Positions 24,275-33,225 of a DNA stretch of 64,000 bases are shown here, piece after piece. Each line of letters opens with the position of its first letter. The first letter of the stretch is position 1. The stretch covers positions 3,348,001 through 3,412,000 of the forward strand of contig NZ_CP112874.1 of NCBI RefSeq assembly GCF_029910235.1, given 5' to 3'. This DNA comes from Pseudanabaena galeata CCNP1313. Its GTDB lineage: Bacteria > Cyanobacteriota > Cyanobacteriia > Pseudanabaenales > Pseudanabaenaceae. Position numbers and translations under genes: made by a program. Under the pieces are notes generated by a model. The model worked only from the letters and a program-made list of their open reading frames with translations, was not told where the DNA came from and did not search any database.

Positions 24275-26152
24275 ATGGCTACATCTTTTCCTATTTCGCA
24301 AGCCTCTAGCCTCTGGCAACTATGGGAGCAAGGCGCAAAAAATCATCCTGATGCGATCGCTCTTCATGATCCCCATACCAAACCTCCAGTCAGAATTTCC
24401 TATAAAGACACCTTTGAGCAAATTAATGCTTTTGGGGCAGGCTTGCGATCGCTAGGCATCCAATTTGGAGAAAAGGTAGCTCTAATTGCTGATAACTCGC
24501 CACGATGGTTAATTGCTGACCAAGGGATTTTGGCGATCGGCGCAGCCAATGCCACCCGTAGCTCACAAGCTGAACGTAGCGAATTGCTCTACATCATCGA
24601 GCATAGTGATAGCGTAGCGATCGTCGTCGAAAATCTCGCTACCCTCAAAAAACTAGAACCAGAATTACATACATTACCCGTCAAGCAAATTATCTTGCTC
24701 TCAGACGAAACCCCACCCGAAGGAGCTTATAACTTTCAGCAATTACTCGAAAAGGGCAGCAGCAAAGATTTAGGCAATCCCCCCATTCAACGCGATACCC
24801 TTGCCACCCTGATCTATACATCAGGTACAACGGCTCGTCCCAAGGGCGTAATGCTTACCCATGGAAATTTCCTATATGAAGTCCAAGGGGCGCAGTCAGT
24901 TTTGCAACTGCAAGTAGGCGAAAAAGTTCTGAGCATTCTCCCGACATGGCATTCCTACGAGCGTACCTTTGAATATTTCATCTTTTCCCAAGGTTGCACT
25001 CAGATTTACACCAATCTCCGCACGATCAAAAAAGATCTTAAGGAACACAAACCTGACTACATGGTAGCCGTGCCGCGCCTATGGGAGTCCATCTATGAAG
25101 GTGTACAGAAAAACTTCCGCGAACAACCTGCAAATAAGCAAGGGCTAGTCAAATTTTTCTTCAATGCTAGTCAGAAATATATTGTTGCTAAGCGCATTTT
25201 TCAAGGATTAAATGTCGAAAATCTCTATCCTTCCCTAGTCGAGAAATTGCTTGCCTTGCCTTCGGTGATTGGGCTATGGGCTATTCACAAGCTTGGAGAT
25301 AAATTGGTGTATCAAAAAGTCCGCGAAGCAACGGGTGGCAATTTCAAATATATCGTCAGTGGCGGTGGCTCGATCGCGGAACATCTCGAAGACTTCTATG
25401 AAATTGTCGGCATCGAGATTTTAGGTGGCTATGGCTTGACTGAGACCTCCCCAATTACCCATGTGCGCCGCCCAAATCGTAATATTCGTGGTGGTGATGG
25501 ACAGCCATTTCCTAATACGGAAACTCGGATTGTCGATCTGTCTACCAGAGCCGATGTACCAGTGGGACAACAGGGATTAGTCCTAATTCGGGGTCCGCAA
25601 GTAATGCAAGGCTATTATAAAAATCCTGAAGCCACGGCTAAGGCGATCGATCCGCAGGGCTGGTTTGACACAGGCGATTTGGGCTATGTCAGCAAATGGG
25701 ATGACTTGGTAATCACGGGTCGAGCAAAAGATACGATCGTCTTGACCAATGGCGAAAACATTGAACCACAGCCCATTGAAGATGCTTGCATTCGCAGTCC
25801 CTATATCGATCAGGTAGTACTAGTGGGACAAGACCAAAAGCAGCTAGGAGTTTTGATCGTTCCCAATCTTTCAGCACTAGAAGCCGCAGGATTAATTCCT
25901 GCTGACTCAACTCTTACTGATATTTTGCCTGAGTTGAATCAAGCAAAAATTCGGAATCTTTACCGTGAAGAACTCAATCGCGAAGTCCAAAACCGTCCAG
26001 GCTATAGCATTAACGATCGCATCGGCGTTTTTGAGTTCTTGCCTGAACCCTTTACCATCGATAATGGGTTCCTAACGCAAACATTCAAGATCCGACGTAA
26101 CATCGTATTTGAGCGTTATCAAGATATTATTGTCAAAATGTTTACTTCATAA
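24275..26152 (+). CDS. AMP-forming long-chain acyl-CoA/acyl-ACP synthetase
   Basis: 625 residues of the ANL superfamily. Adenylate-binding motif TLIYTSGTTARPKGVMLTHG, A5-type motif GGYGLTETSPI, and GWFDTGDLGYV with the hinge GRAKDTIVLTNGENIEPQPI. In cyanobacteria this enzyme (Aas) recycles free fatty acids as acyl-ACP for membrane lipids. The catalytic C-terminal Lys lies in LTQTFKIRRNIV. The stop codon is the first base of a hairpin pair at 26150. Confidence 0.9.
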   Translation: MATSFPISQASSLWQLWEQGAKNHPDAIALHDPHTKPPVRISYKDTFEQINAFGAGLRSLGIQFGEKVALIADNSPRWLIADQGILAIGAANATRSSQAERSELLYIIEHSDSVAIVVENLATLKKLEPELHTLPVKQIILLSDETPPEGAYNFQQLLEKGSSKDLGNPPIQRDTLATLIYTSGTTARPKGVMLTHGNFLYEVQGAQSVLQLQVGEKVLSILPTWHSYERTFEYFIFSQGCTQIYTNLRTIKKDLKEHKPDYMVAVPRLWESIYEGVQKNFREQPANKQGLVKFFFNASQKYIVAKRIFQGLNVENLYPSLVEKLLALPSVIGLWAIHKLGDKLVYQKVREATGGNFKYIVSGGGSIAEHLEDFYEIVGIEILGGYGLTETSPITHVRRPNRNIRGGDGQPFPNTETRIVDLSTRADVPVGQQGLVLIRGPQVMQGYYKNPEATAKAIDPQGWFDTGDLGYVSKWDDLVITGRAKDTIVLTNGENIEPQPIEDACIRSPYIDQVVLVGQDQKQLGVLIVPNLSALEAAGLIPADSTLTDILPELNQAKIRNLYREELNREVQNRPGYSINDRIGVFEFLPEPFTIDNGFLTQTFKIRRNIVFERYQDIIVKMFTS

Positions 26153-26226
26153 TGTGAAAGCGGCTGCGCCGCCTTCACATTAAAAACTACTTCATAATGT
26201 GAGAGCGGCTTTGCCGCTTTCATGTT
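26150..26226. repeat. Two direct copies of a CATAATGTGARAGCGGC hairpin
   Basis: TTCATAATGTGAAAGCGGCT (26147 onward) and TTCATAATGTGAGAGCGGCT (26192 onward) are tandem copies of the same small hairpin. They overlap and follow the stop codon of the acyl ligase. Confidence 0.65.
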
Positions 26227-26252
26227 AAACACTATTAAATTTGGAGATAAGT

Positions 26253-26717
26253 GTGAATTCGATGGATTTTTCTAATCAGCTCTTATTGCGTCGTACCGCC
26301 AATATTCAAGTCATTGTGACGCAGCGCTGGAAAGAGGAAATGCAGCAACAACTGCAACAGCAAATTGCTCAACTCGATGCTCAAGTGCAGCAAGTCGATG
26401 CTCAAGGCTCACGTCAAATCAATGAAATTGAGCGTCAAAGCATCAAACCATTTTCTGCCGAAGTTTCCAATGAGATCGAAGGTATTCGTGCAGAAATGAA
26501 TCGAGTTAAAGCCGAATTGCTAGACCAAAAGAATCAATTACTCACGCAATTAACCCAAGTTCAAAATCTGGAACTTGAACAAGAAGTTTCCCAAGGACAA
26601 CTTGACAGCTATTTCCCTGCTGGCAAGGGTGATAATTTAATTGCTCAGATGCGTGTAGAAATTGTTCTCCGTGATGGCATCATCGAAGATATCCGTACTG
26701 GTTTTCCTGCTGTCTAA
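26253..26717 (+). CDS. YlqD-like coiled-coil protein
   Basis: 154 residues from GTG 26253. An N-terminal LLLRRTANIQVIVTQRWKEE segment is followed by a long Gln-rich coiled coil (QQQLQQQIAQLDAQVQQ...) and a short beta C-terminus (IAQMRVEIVLRDGIIEDIRT). This is the YlqD layout; the function is unknown. GGAG at 26243-26246 precedes the GTG by 6 bp; the longer TTG-initiated reading would overlap this site. A perfect hairpin follows. Confidence 0.8.
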   Translation: MNSMDFSNQLLLRRTANIQVIVTQRWKEEMQQQLQQQIAQLDAQVQQVDAQGSRQINEIERQSIKPFSAEVSNEIEGIRAEMNRVKAELLDQKNQLLTQLTQVQNLELEQEVSQGQLDSYFPAGKGDNLIAQMRVEIVLRDGIIEDIRTGFPAV

Positions 26718-26758
26718 ATCTTAATCGCATCCCCCAAAGAGGGATGCGATTAAGATTA
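26718..26758 (+). terminator. Perfect hairpin after the YlqD-like gene
   Basis: AATCTTAATCGCATCCC, 7-nt loop, perfect complement; begins inside the stop codon. No long T-tract. Confidence 0.6.
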
Positions 26759-26783
26759 TCCGCCCACTTACCTAAAAAAAGGC

Positions 26784-28370
26784 ATGAACGTTCTACTGGT
26801 TTACCCACTTTTTCCAAAAACATTTTGGTCTTATGAAAAAATCCTAGAGCTAGTAAATCGTAAAGTGTTACTACCGCCTCTAGGCTTGATTACAGTTGCG
26901 GCGATCTTGCCCCAAGAATGGAATTTCAAGCTGGTCGATCGCAATGTGCGCTCAATTACCGAGGCGGAATGGCAATGGGCGGATATGGTGATCTTATCGG
27001 CGATGATCGTCCAAAAAGATGATTTATTGTCATTGATTAAAGAAGCGAAACAACGGGGTAAAAAAGTTGCTTGCGGTGGGCCCTATCCCACCTCGATGCC
27101 CGAAGATCCTCAAGCGGCGGGTGTGGATTATCTGATTTTGGATGAAGGCGAAATTACTTTGCCCATGTTTGTCGAGGCGATCGCTAAGGGTGAACCCAGT
27201 GGCATTTTCCGCACCAGTGAAAAGCCCGATGTCACTAGCACACCCGTACCACGCTTTGATTTATTAGAATTTGATGCCTACGACTCGATGTCGGTGCAGT
27301 TCTCACGCGGATGTCCCTTCCAGTGCGAATTCTGCGACATTATTGTACTGTACGGACGCAAACCCCGTACTAAGACTCCTGCTCAGTTACTAGCCGAACT
27401 AGATTATTTATATAGCCTCGGTTGGCGGCGTGGAGTGTTTATGGTGGATGACAACTTCATTGGCAATAAACGCAATGTGCGCTTGCTCTTGCTCGAACTA
27501 AAAGAATGGCAAAAAGAACATGGCTATCCCTTCCGCTTTAATACGGAAGCTTCCATCGATTTAGCCGCCGACCAAGAACTCATGGATCTGATGGTAGAGT
27601 GCTATTTTGATGCCGTATTCCTTGGTATCGAAACTCCCGATGAAGATAGCTTGCAGATGACCAAGAAGTTTCAAAATACTAGATCTTCGTTGCTGGATTC
27701 GGTTGAAGCCATCACCAAAACAGGGATTCGCGTCATGGCTGGGTTTATTATCGGCTTTGATGGCGAGAAAAAAGGAGCAGGCGATCGCATTGTCCGATTT
27801 GCCGAACTAACGGGTATTCCTACGACAACATTTGCGATGTTGCAAGCATTGCCCCATACCGCTCTCTGGCATCGCCTCGAAAAAGAAGGTCGTTTGCGAA
27901 CTCAAAATGGGAACTTGAATCAAACAACCTTGATGAATTTTGAGCCAACCCGCCCCGTCGAGGAAATTGCCCGCGAATATGTGGAAGCTTTCTGTGCTTT
28001 GTATGAGCCTCATGCTTACCTCGATCGCGTTTACAGCTATTTCTTAAAGTTGGGCGCACCCAGAATCAAAGCTGAAGCAAAATTGCCTACACTTACCGAT
28101 CTCAAGGCTCTAGCGATTATCGTTTGGCGGCAAGGGATTAAACGCGATACTCGTTGGAAATTCTGGCATCATCTGTTTAGCATGATTAAGCGTAATCCTG
28201 CGGTATGGGAGCATTACCTAATCGTCTGCGCTCACAATGAACACTTCATGGAGTACCGCGATATTGTACGTCGTGAAATTGAATCGCAGCTAGCTGCTTA
28301 TTGGAAAGAAGAAGAGCGTCTAAATCTTCTCAATACTGCCCAAGAAAGAGAGCTTGATCTCGCGAGCTAG
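26784..28370 (+). CDS. B12-binding-domain radical SAM protein (DUF4070 type)
   Basis: 528 residues. A cobalamin-binding Rossmann-like domain (about 1-150: LLPPLGLITVAAILP, VACGGPYPTS) precedes a radical SAM core with the CxxxCxxC cluster in FSRGCPFQCEFCDIIVLYGR, and a C-terminal DUF4070-like helical region. Members methylate or modify lipids such as hopanoids or other small molecules; the substrate here is unknown. ATG 26784 with AAAAAAAGG just upstream. Confidence 0.9.
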   Translation: MNVLLVYPLFPKTFWSYEKILELVNRKVLLPPLGLITVAAILPQEWNFKLVDRNVRSITEAEWQWADMVILSAMIVQKDDLLSLIKEAKQRGKKVACGGPYPTSMPEDPQAAGVDYLILDEGEITLPMFVEAIAKGEPSGIFRTSEKPDVTSTPVPRFDLLEFDAYDSMSVQFSRGCPFQCEFCDIIVLYGRKPRTKTPAQLLAELDYLYSLGWRRGVFMVDDNFIGNKRNVRLLLLELKEWQKEHGYPFRFNTEASIDLAADQELMDLMVECYFDAVFLGIETPDEDSLQMTKKFQNTRSSLLDSVEAITKTGIRVMAGFIIGFDGEKKGAGDRIVRFAELTGIPTTTFAMLQALPHTALWHRLEKEGRLRTQNGNLNQTTLMNFEPTRPVEEIAREYVEAFCALYEPHAYLDRVYSYFLKLGAPRIKAEAKLPTLTDLKALAIIVWRQGIKRDTRWKFWHHLFSMIKRNPAVWEHYLIVCAHNEHFMEYRDIVRREIESQLAAYWKEEERLNLLNTAQERELDLAS

Positions 28371-28468
28371 GTATAAAAACTTAGCTCAATAAGCGTTTAG
28401 TTTTTATAGCAATTGCCGATCAAACGAGCTACAAGAAAAATTTTGCAAGTGTTATAGCCACTCTTGTT

Positions 28469-28540
28469 AGGACACAAAACCCAAGAAGCGAGTGGCGGCG
28501 CGAAGCGCCGCCACTCGCTTCTTGGGTTTTGTCTTGTCCT
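28469..28540. repeat. Large palindrome, GGACATAAAACCC family (copy 2)
   Basis: AGGACACAAAACCCAAGAAG... inner stem GCGAGTGGCGGCG, loop CGAAG, mirrored arm to TTGTCCT. The left flank (TATAGCCACTCTTGTT) and right flank (ACTACAGCTATAC) carry the imperfect TATAGC ends of the family. Confidence 0.8.
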
Positions 28541-28641
28541 ATTGAAAGTGACTACAGCTATACTTTGCAAAGCTTACAAAATTCTTCTTGGTTGAGTTTC
28601 GAGCGCAAAGCGCTGTAATAAGTACTTGAGCAAAAAATTAC

Positions 28642-28690
28642 CAAAACCTGTAAAGTTGCGCCCCTGCGGGGCGCAACTTTACAGGTTTTG
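28642..28690. repeat. Palindrome, AAGTTGCGCCCC family (copy 3)
   Basis: CAAAACCTGTAAAGTTGCGC... mirrored around CTGC, stem of about 22 bp, perfect. Confidence 0.8.
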
Positions 28691-28740
28691 CTTCCTAGAG
28701 ATTTTGTAGCATGTCCCAAACTCACGCTATTTAGCTCCAC

Positions 28741-29173
28741 CTGAATTGCCGTTGTTAATAAACTTTAAGATGATTTTGCCGTGACAGAACGTAATGCTCA
28801 TTGATTGAATTTTCATATCAAAAACTGGTCTGTGATTACGCCTGTGAATAAGATTATAAAAACTTATCAAAAAAATTAAAATACAAACGAAAACTCATCA
28901 TTTTATTTGCCTGTCAAAACAACTAAAAGCCTTTACTAGACTAGTTTTCAACCTTTGCAATGGTCTTGAAAGCGACCGATAACTATCACCTATAACCAAT
29001 GATAGAAATAAAAAGCTAGTTGTTCGCTTGGCTGCCAAGAGCGATATGATGCGTGTTGATACCCTTGTGGGTAATTGAAGTAAACGTAACTTGGCTGAGT
29101 TCCTTTAGTAAGGTACAAATTCAAGCCCTCGTTTATTTTTTTGGCTGCAATCTTTAAGAGGTTTATTACATAC
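28741..29173. other. Gene-free spacer upstream of petF
   Basis: AT-rich, no convincing ORF or RNA gene. It presumably holds the petF promoter and a long 5' leader; the leader near 29135-29170 is pyrimidine- and AT-rich. The only small ORF across 28990-29175 lies antisense and has no family features. Confidence 0.5.
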
Positions 29174-29473
29174 ATGGCTACCTACAAAGTAAGACTGATT
29201 AACGAAGCTGAAGGCCTTGATAAAACTATCGAAGTTCCTTCTGACGAGTATATTCTTGACGTTGCTGAAGCTCAAGGCATCGATCTTCCTTACTCCTGTC
29301 GCGCTGGCGCTTGCTCTTCCTGTGCTGGCAAAATCGTTAAGGGTGAAATCGATCAAGGCGATCAGTCCTTCTTGGATGACGAACAAATCGAAGCTGGCTA
29401 CGCTCTTCTTTGCGTAACCTATGCTCAGTCTGATTGTGAAATCTTGACCCACCAAGAAGAAGCTCTCTACTAA
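29174..29473 (+). CDS. petF: Plant-type [2Fe-2S] ferredoxin I
   Basis: 99 residues from ATG 29174 ([19 protein letters not shown]). Cluster ligands are in [18 protein letters not shown] and, further on, the Cys of [12 protein letters not shown]. It carries electrons from photosystem I to FNR, nitrite reductase and thioredoxin reductase. I reject the upstream ATG at 29141 because the family starts at MATYKV and the extension is nonconserved. Strong Cys and codon conservation suggest high expression. A terminator follows. Confidence 0.97.
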   Translation: MATYKVRLINEAEGLDKTIEVPSDEYILDVAEAQGIDLPYSCRAGACSSCAGKIVKGEIDQGDQSFLDDEQIEAGYALLCVTYAQSDCEILTHQEEALY

Positions 29474-29498
29474 TCGCTTCTTTCCATAAATTTTTTAA

Positions 29499-29542
29499 AA
29501 GCTCCGATCGCTAGTACTTTATGTACAACGTTCGGAGTTTTT
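29499..29542 (+). terminator. Terminator after petF
   Basis: CTCCGA / TCGGAG outer stem with an inner GTAC-TTTAT-GTAC hairpin, then TTTTTT. 25 bp after the stop codon. Confidence 0.75.
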
Positions 29543-29606
29543 TAGTCTGCGTCATGATTTGATGCTACATTTCTCAGAATCTAAATTGTAAGGAACCGCA
29601 CCAATT

Positions 29607-31358
29607 TTGTCTGGCAACGAAGAAGACGATATCGTCACAGAACCGCAGGAATCTCCATCCACTGAGCAATTTTCTGGGCAATCTGCTCAACAATCTACCA
29701 AGCGATCGCTACTAAATATTGCGACGATTGTGGCGATCGCCACGTTACTGAGCAAAATATTTGGATTACTGCGCCAAGTGGCGATTGCTGCCGCTTTTGG
29801 TAACGGTACAGCTTATGGCGCGTATAACTTCGCCTACGTGATCCCCGGCTTCTTGCTGATCTTGCTGGGGGGGATTAATGGCCCTTTTCATAGTGCGATC
29901 GTTAGTGTACTAGCCAAACGCGATCGCAAAGAAGTAGCCGCCATCATCGATAGCATCACCACGATCGTCACAGGGATTTTATTGCTGGTGAGCATTGCGC
30001 TGGTGATTTTTGCCGAGCCATTGATGCATCTGGTTGCCCCCGGATTATTTGTACCAGAAGCAGATCTACTGGCTAAAGGAATTTCTGTTGAAACTATTCA
30101 AAATCTGAAGATTACTAAAGATATTGCGATTCAGCAGTTTCAGATCATGGCTCCGATGGCAGTCTTAGCGGGACTAGTGGGGATCGGCTTTGGAGCGCTG
30201 AATGCGGCGGATGCTTACTGGTTGCCATCGGTCAGCCCCATATTTTCCAGCTTGACCGTGTTGATTGGCATTGGCGGATTGTTCTGGACAATGGGGAGCA
30301 AAATTTTGTTGCCCGAAAATGCGGTGTTGGGCGGTGCGGTACTTGCTTGGGCAACTCTAGCAGGAGCCGTTTTGCAATGGTTGGTGCAACTACCTGTGCA
30401 GATGAAAGCTGGCATGGGTGGTTTTAAACTACGGTTTGACTTCCAGCGCCCCGAAGTCAAGGAAGTGATGAAAATCATGCTCCCTGCCACCTTTTCATCG
30501 GGAATGCTGCAAATCAATGTCTGGACAGATTTATTTTTTGCCTCATTTATCCCCAATGCGGCGGCGGCGGTGTCAGCTATGGGCTATGCAGGATTGCTAG
30601 TACAAACGCCGCTAGGAATCCTGTCGAATGTGATTTTAGTCCCATTGTTTCCTGTGCTGTCTAAGCTCACCGATCCTGAGAACTGGGATGAACTAAAACA
30701 GCGTATTCGTCAGGGCTTGATGCTCACAGCGCTGACAATGTTGCCGATTAGTGCGGTGATGGTAGCTCTGGCTTTGCCGATCTCACAGGTAGTTTATGAA
30801 CGCTTTGCCTTCGATGCCGAAGCTTCGCAGCTAACTGCTGTTGTTTTAATGGCTTATGCAGTAGGGATGTTTGTGTATTTAGGTCGTGATGTACTGGTGC
30901 GCGTATTTTATGCCCTCGGCGATGGCGACACACCTTTTAAAATCAGCGTTGTCAATATTTTCTTTAATGGACTATTTGATTATTTGTTAGTTCAGAGGTT
31001 TGGCGCAGCAGGCATTGTCTTAGCGACGGTTGCGGTGAATGTGATCTCGATGGTGGCGATGCTCTATTTCCTCGATCGCCGCCTCAATGGAATGCCACTA
31101 AAAAGCTGGAGTATGACGATCTTGGGTTTAATCATCGCCAGTGCGATCGCAGGTGGGGCGAGTTGGGGAATTTATCATTTACTCAGCCAGAGCTTTTACA
31201 GCCTTAGCCCCTTCTTGAAGTTTGGAGCAAAACTCGGTGGATTAGCGATCGCCAGTGGTATCGGTTTCACAATTTTTGGGGCGATCGCTATGCAAATGCG
31301 AATTCCTGAAATTGGCGCTCTCACCAATCAAATCAAGCGTCGATTTTCACGTCGTTAA
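29607..31358 (+). CDS. murJ: Lipid II flippase MurJ
   Basis: 583 residues, MOP/MVF family with about 14 membrane helices after a ~40-residue polar head. Signature segments: TLLSKIFGLLRQVAIAAAFG, FAYVIPGFLLILLGG, and the conserved R/K-rich central-cavity stretch. It moves lipid-linked peptidoglycan precursor across the plasma membrane. TTG start at 29607 with AAGGA 12 bp upstream; no ATG is available before the first helix. murB and murC lie at 49-51 kb. Confidence 0.93.
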   Translation: MSGNEEDDIVTEPQESPSTEQFSGQSAQQSTKRSLLNIATIVAIATLLSKIFGLLRQVAIAAAFGNGTAYGAYNFAYVIPGFLLILLGGINGPFHSAIVSVLAKRDRKEVAAIIDSITTIVTGILLLVSIALVIFAEPLMHLVAPGLFVPEADLLAKGISVETIQNLKITKDIAIQQFQIMAPMAVLAGLVGIGFGALNAADAYWLPSVSPIFSSLTVLIGIGGLFWTMGSKILLPENAVLGGAVLAWATLAGAVLQWLVQLPVQMKAGMGGFKLRFDFQRPEVKEVMKIMLPATFSSGMLQINVWTDLFFASFIPNAAAAVSAMGYAGLLVQTPLGILSNVILVPLFPVLSKLTDPENWDELKQRIRQGLMLTALTMLPISAVMVALALPISQVVYERFAFDAEASQLTAVVLMAYAVGMFVYLGRDVLVRVFYALGDGDTPFKISVVNIFFNGLFDYLLVQRFGAAGIVLATVAVNVISMVAMLYFLDRRLNGMPLKSWSMTILGLIIASAIAGGASWGIYHLLSQSFYSLSPFLKFGAKLGGLAIASGIGFTIFGAIAMQMRIPEIGALTNQIKRRFSRR

Positions 31359-31370
31359 ATACCAACTGGA

Positions 31371-31394
31371 ACAAGGGGCTTAAGCCCCTTGTCT
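31371..31394 (+). terminator. Hairpin after murJ
   Basis: ACAAGGGGC-TTAA-GCCCCTTGT directly after the murJ gene. Confidence 0.6.
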
Positions 31395-31404
31395 AGCATT
31401 AGTT

Positions 31405-31519
31405 TAACGTCAGTTCGACGAAAGCGAAAAATGGTAAGAATCGCTAAGCGATTCTTACCATTTTTCGCCATTTGCGGCGTGCTTTGCACGCCGCAAATGG
31501 CTATATCGAACTCACGTTA
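31405..31519. repeat. Composite palindrome, AACGTGAGTTCGA family (copy 2, nested)
   Basis: Outer ends TAACGTCAGTTCGA and TCGAACTCACGTTA enclose two hairpins side by side: GCGAAAAATGGTAAGAATCG... (inner stem 20 bp) and CCATTTGCGGCGTGC-TTT-GCACGCCGCAAATGG. The first is absent from copies at 18228 and 60892 but present, on the other side, in the copy at 52196. Confidence 0.8.
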
Positions 31520-31521
31520 GT

Positions 31522-31827
31522 TTAGGTCGCACTTGCGGCATTAATGGCGATCGCATCGGAGATATAACAAACTCCGCCAAACTTTTGGGTAACAGGCTTC
31601 AGCTTTTCCACCAAAGTCTTGGTTTTGTCTTCCAAAAAGAAAGCAATCACATAATCGTTTTCCAACATACTCATATCGAGATCACCTGAATTCGTACCAC
31701 TGACTCCCTTTCCGACGACATTACGAATCACGGTGTAGTTCAAAACCCCAACTTTTTCTAAAACCTTGATGATTTTGTGTGACTCAACAGAATCAGATAC
31801 AATTTCGATTCTTTTAACAGCTTGCAT
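31522..31827 (-). CDS. sbtB: SbtB-like PII-family regulator of bicarbonate transport
   Basis: 101 residues. PII fold: KRIEIVSDSVESHKIIKVLE then a T-loop region (VVGKGVSGTNSGDLDMSML) and IAFFLEDKTKTLVEKLKPVTQ. It is directly downstream of sbtA, the standard pair. SbtB proteins bind cAMP/AMP/ADP/ATP and inhibit SbtA. Unlike Synechocystis SbtB it has no C-terminal Cys-Gly-Pro-Glu-Gly-Cys redox loop; it ends AIAINAASAT. Confidence 0.85.
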   Translation of the reverse strand: MQAVKRIEIVSDSVESHKIIKVLEKVGVLNYTVIRNVVGKGVSGTNSGDLDMSMLENDYVIAFFLEDKTKTLVEKLKPVTQKFGGVCYISDAIAINAASAT

Positions 31828-31907
31828 GATTTTATTTCTACTAAGTTCCTACTAAATTTCTTGCCTAAACCCAAACAAATGCAGGCATTTTGCATCGCCA
31901 ATATCAT

Positions 31908-32900
31908 CTAAGCCGTGACCCAAAACATATTAATCACATACATATACAGAGGAATCCCGACAATAATATTGAAGGGGAAGGTGACGGCTAGAGCCGTTGA
32001 CACATAGAGACTAGGATTAGCTTCTGGTACAGTCAGACGCATGGCGGCAGGCACAGCAATATACGAAGCACTGGCACATAGGACGGCAAATAACAGCGCG
32101 TCGCCTTGTGACATGGAAATTAACTTAGCGATCGCAATGCCCACACCAGAATTCAAGATCGGCATCAAAACCGCAAAGGCTATTAAGAAAACACCTGTTT
32201 TTTGCAAATCCTTAATTCGTTTGGCGGCGACTAAGCCCATATCCATCAAGAAAAATGTCAACACGCCGTAAAACATATCTTGCGTAAAAGGTGACAACAC
32301 ATGCCAACCTCTTTCGCCAGTCAAGCAGCCAATGATCAAACTACCAACGAGCAAAAATACAGAGCTATTCAAAAAAGCTTCACGGAGTACTTCTGACCAT
32401 GCAAATTCGCTAGTTTCACCTTTTTTGGCTTTTTCCTCGGCAGTAAATAGGCTCACAAGAATCAGTCCCACAATAATCGCAGGAGACTCCATTAGCGCTA
32501 AAGCCGCTACCATATAGCCATCAAAGGCAATGTTTAACTGCCCCAGAAATGAACTAGCTGTAATGAAGGTAACCGCACTGATCGAGCCATAGGTTGCGGC
32601 GATCGCGGCGGCATTGTAGGAGTCAAGTTTGATCTTGAGAATAAAAAATGAATAGACAGGTACAACACAAGCCATCAGGATCGCGGCTGCCATCGTCAAA
32701 ATTACTTCTTGACTGATCCCACTCTTTACTAGCTCCACGCCACCCTTAAACCCGATCGCCAATAGCAAATACAACGAAAACAATTTGGGGATCGGTGGTG
32801 GAATCTCTAGATCTGATTTAATCAAAACTGCCAGCATTCCTAAGAAAAAGAACAAAATCGGCGGATTGAGGATGTTAGAAACAATTAAGTCTAAATTCAT
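31908..32900 (-). CDS. sbtA: Sodium-dependent bicarbonate transporter SbtA
   Basis: 330 residues, plasma-membrane Na+/HCO3- symporter of the CO2-concentrating mechanism. Ten helices in two inverted halves are apparent, with FFLGMLAVLIKSDLEIPPPI and YVSTALAVTFPFNIIVGIPL as strong landmarks. It is somewhat shorter than the ~370-residue Synechocystis protein, mainly in the central loop (EEKAKKGETSEFAWSEV). First gene of the sbtA-sbtB unit, 80 bp before sbtB. Low-CO2 induction is expected from the family, not visible here. Confidence 0.93.
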   Translation of the reverse strand: MNLDLIVSNILNPPILFFFLGMLAVLIKSDLEIPPPIPKLFSLYLLLAIGFKGGVELVKSGISQEVILTMAAAILMACVVPVYSFFILKIKLDSYNAAAIAATYGSISAVTFITASSFLGQLNIAFDGYMVAALALMESPAIIVGLILVSLFTAEEKAKKGETSEFAWSEVLREAFLNSSVFLLVGSLIIGCLTGERGWHVLSPFTQDMFYGVLTFFLMDMGLVAAKRIKDLQKTGVFLIAFAVLMPILNSGVGIAIAKLISMSQGDALLFAVLCASASYIAVPAAMRLTVPEANPSLYVSTALAVTFPFNIIVGIPLYMYVINMFWVTA

Positions 32901-32976
32901 TGGGACAGATCCACATTAAAGAATTTTTAGAGAAAATGATCGTTTCATGATGACAGATCATGTATAGCAATCCCAG

Positions 32977-33023
32977 ATAGTTTTTGAGAGTGCATTTCAA
33001 AGAGATGCACTCTCAAAAACTAT
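32977..33023. repeat. Palindrome, TTTTTGAGAGTGC type (copy 1)
   Basis: ATAGTTTTTGAGAGTGCAT, loop, perfect mirrored arm. Preceded by TATAGCAATCCCAG; the copy at 60829 is preceded by TATAGCAATCCTAA. Confidence 0.7.
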
Positions 33024-33053
33024 TTATAGCGTTGAGCAGTCTAGTGAGGCACG

Positions 33054-33088
33054 GCTTAGTTTCCCCGCCGAAGGCGGGGAAACTAAGC
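33054..33088. repeat. Perfect 16-bp hairpin
   Basis: GCTTAGTTTCCCCGCC, loop GAA, perfect mirrored arm; between sbtA's start and the membrane protein gene's end. Confidence 0.65.
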
Positions 33089-33152
33089 TATGTACCTCGC
33101 TTGCTTGAAAAGCGCCATAATCTTATGTAGCAATGCAAGTTTTGCTTAACCA

Positions 33153-33191
33153 AATCAACAGAGGCAGCGCGAAGCGCAGCATCTGTTGATT
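33153..33191 (-). terminator. Hairpin after the 156-residue membrane protein gene
   Basis: AATCAACAGAGGCAGCGC, loop GAA, mirrored arm with one mismatch. 35 bp past the minus-strand stop codon. Confidence 0.55.
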
Positions 33192-33225
33192 GTCTACCAG
33201 TGTTAGCTATATATTGAGTTTACAA

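Noticed and set aside
29141-29173. Upstream ATG giving an 11-residue longer ferredoxin
   Set aside because: Plant-type ferredoxins start MATYKV or similar; the extension is unrelated and lies in the leader.
28990-29175. Minus-strand 61-codon ORF upstream of petF
   Set aside because: Overlaps the petF start region and leader, no Shine-Dalgarno, no recognisable features.
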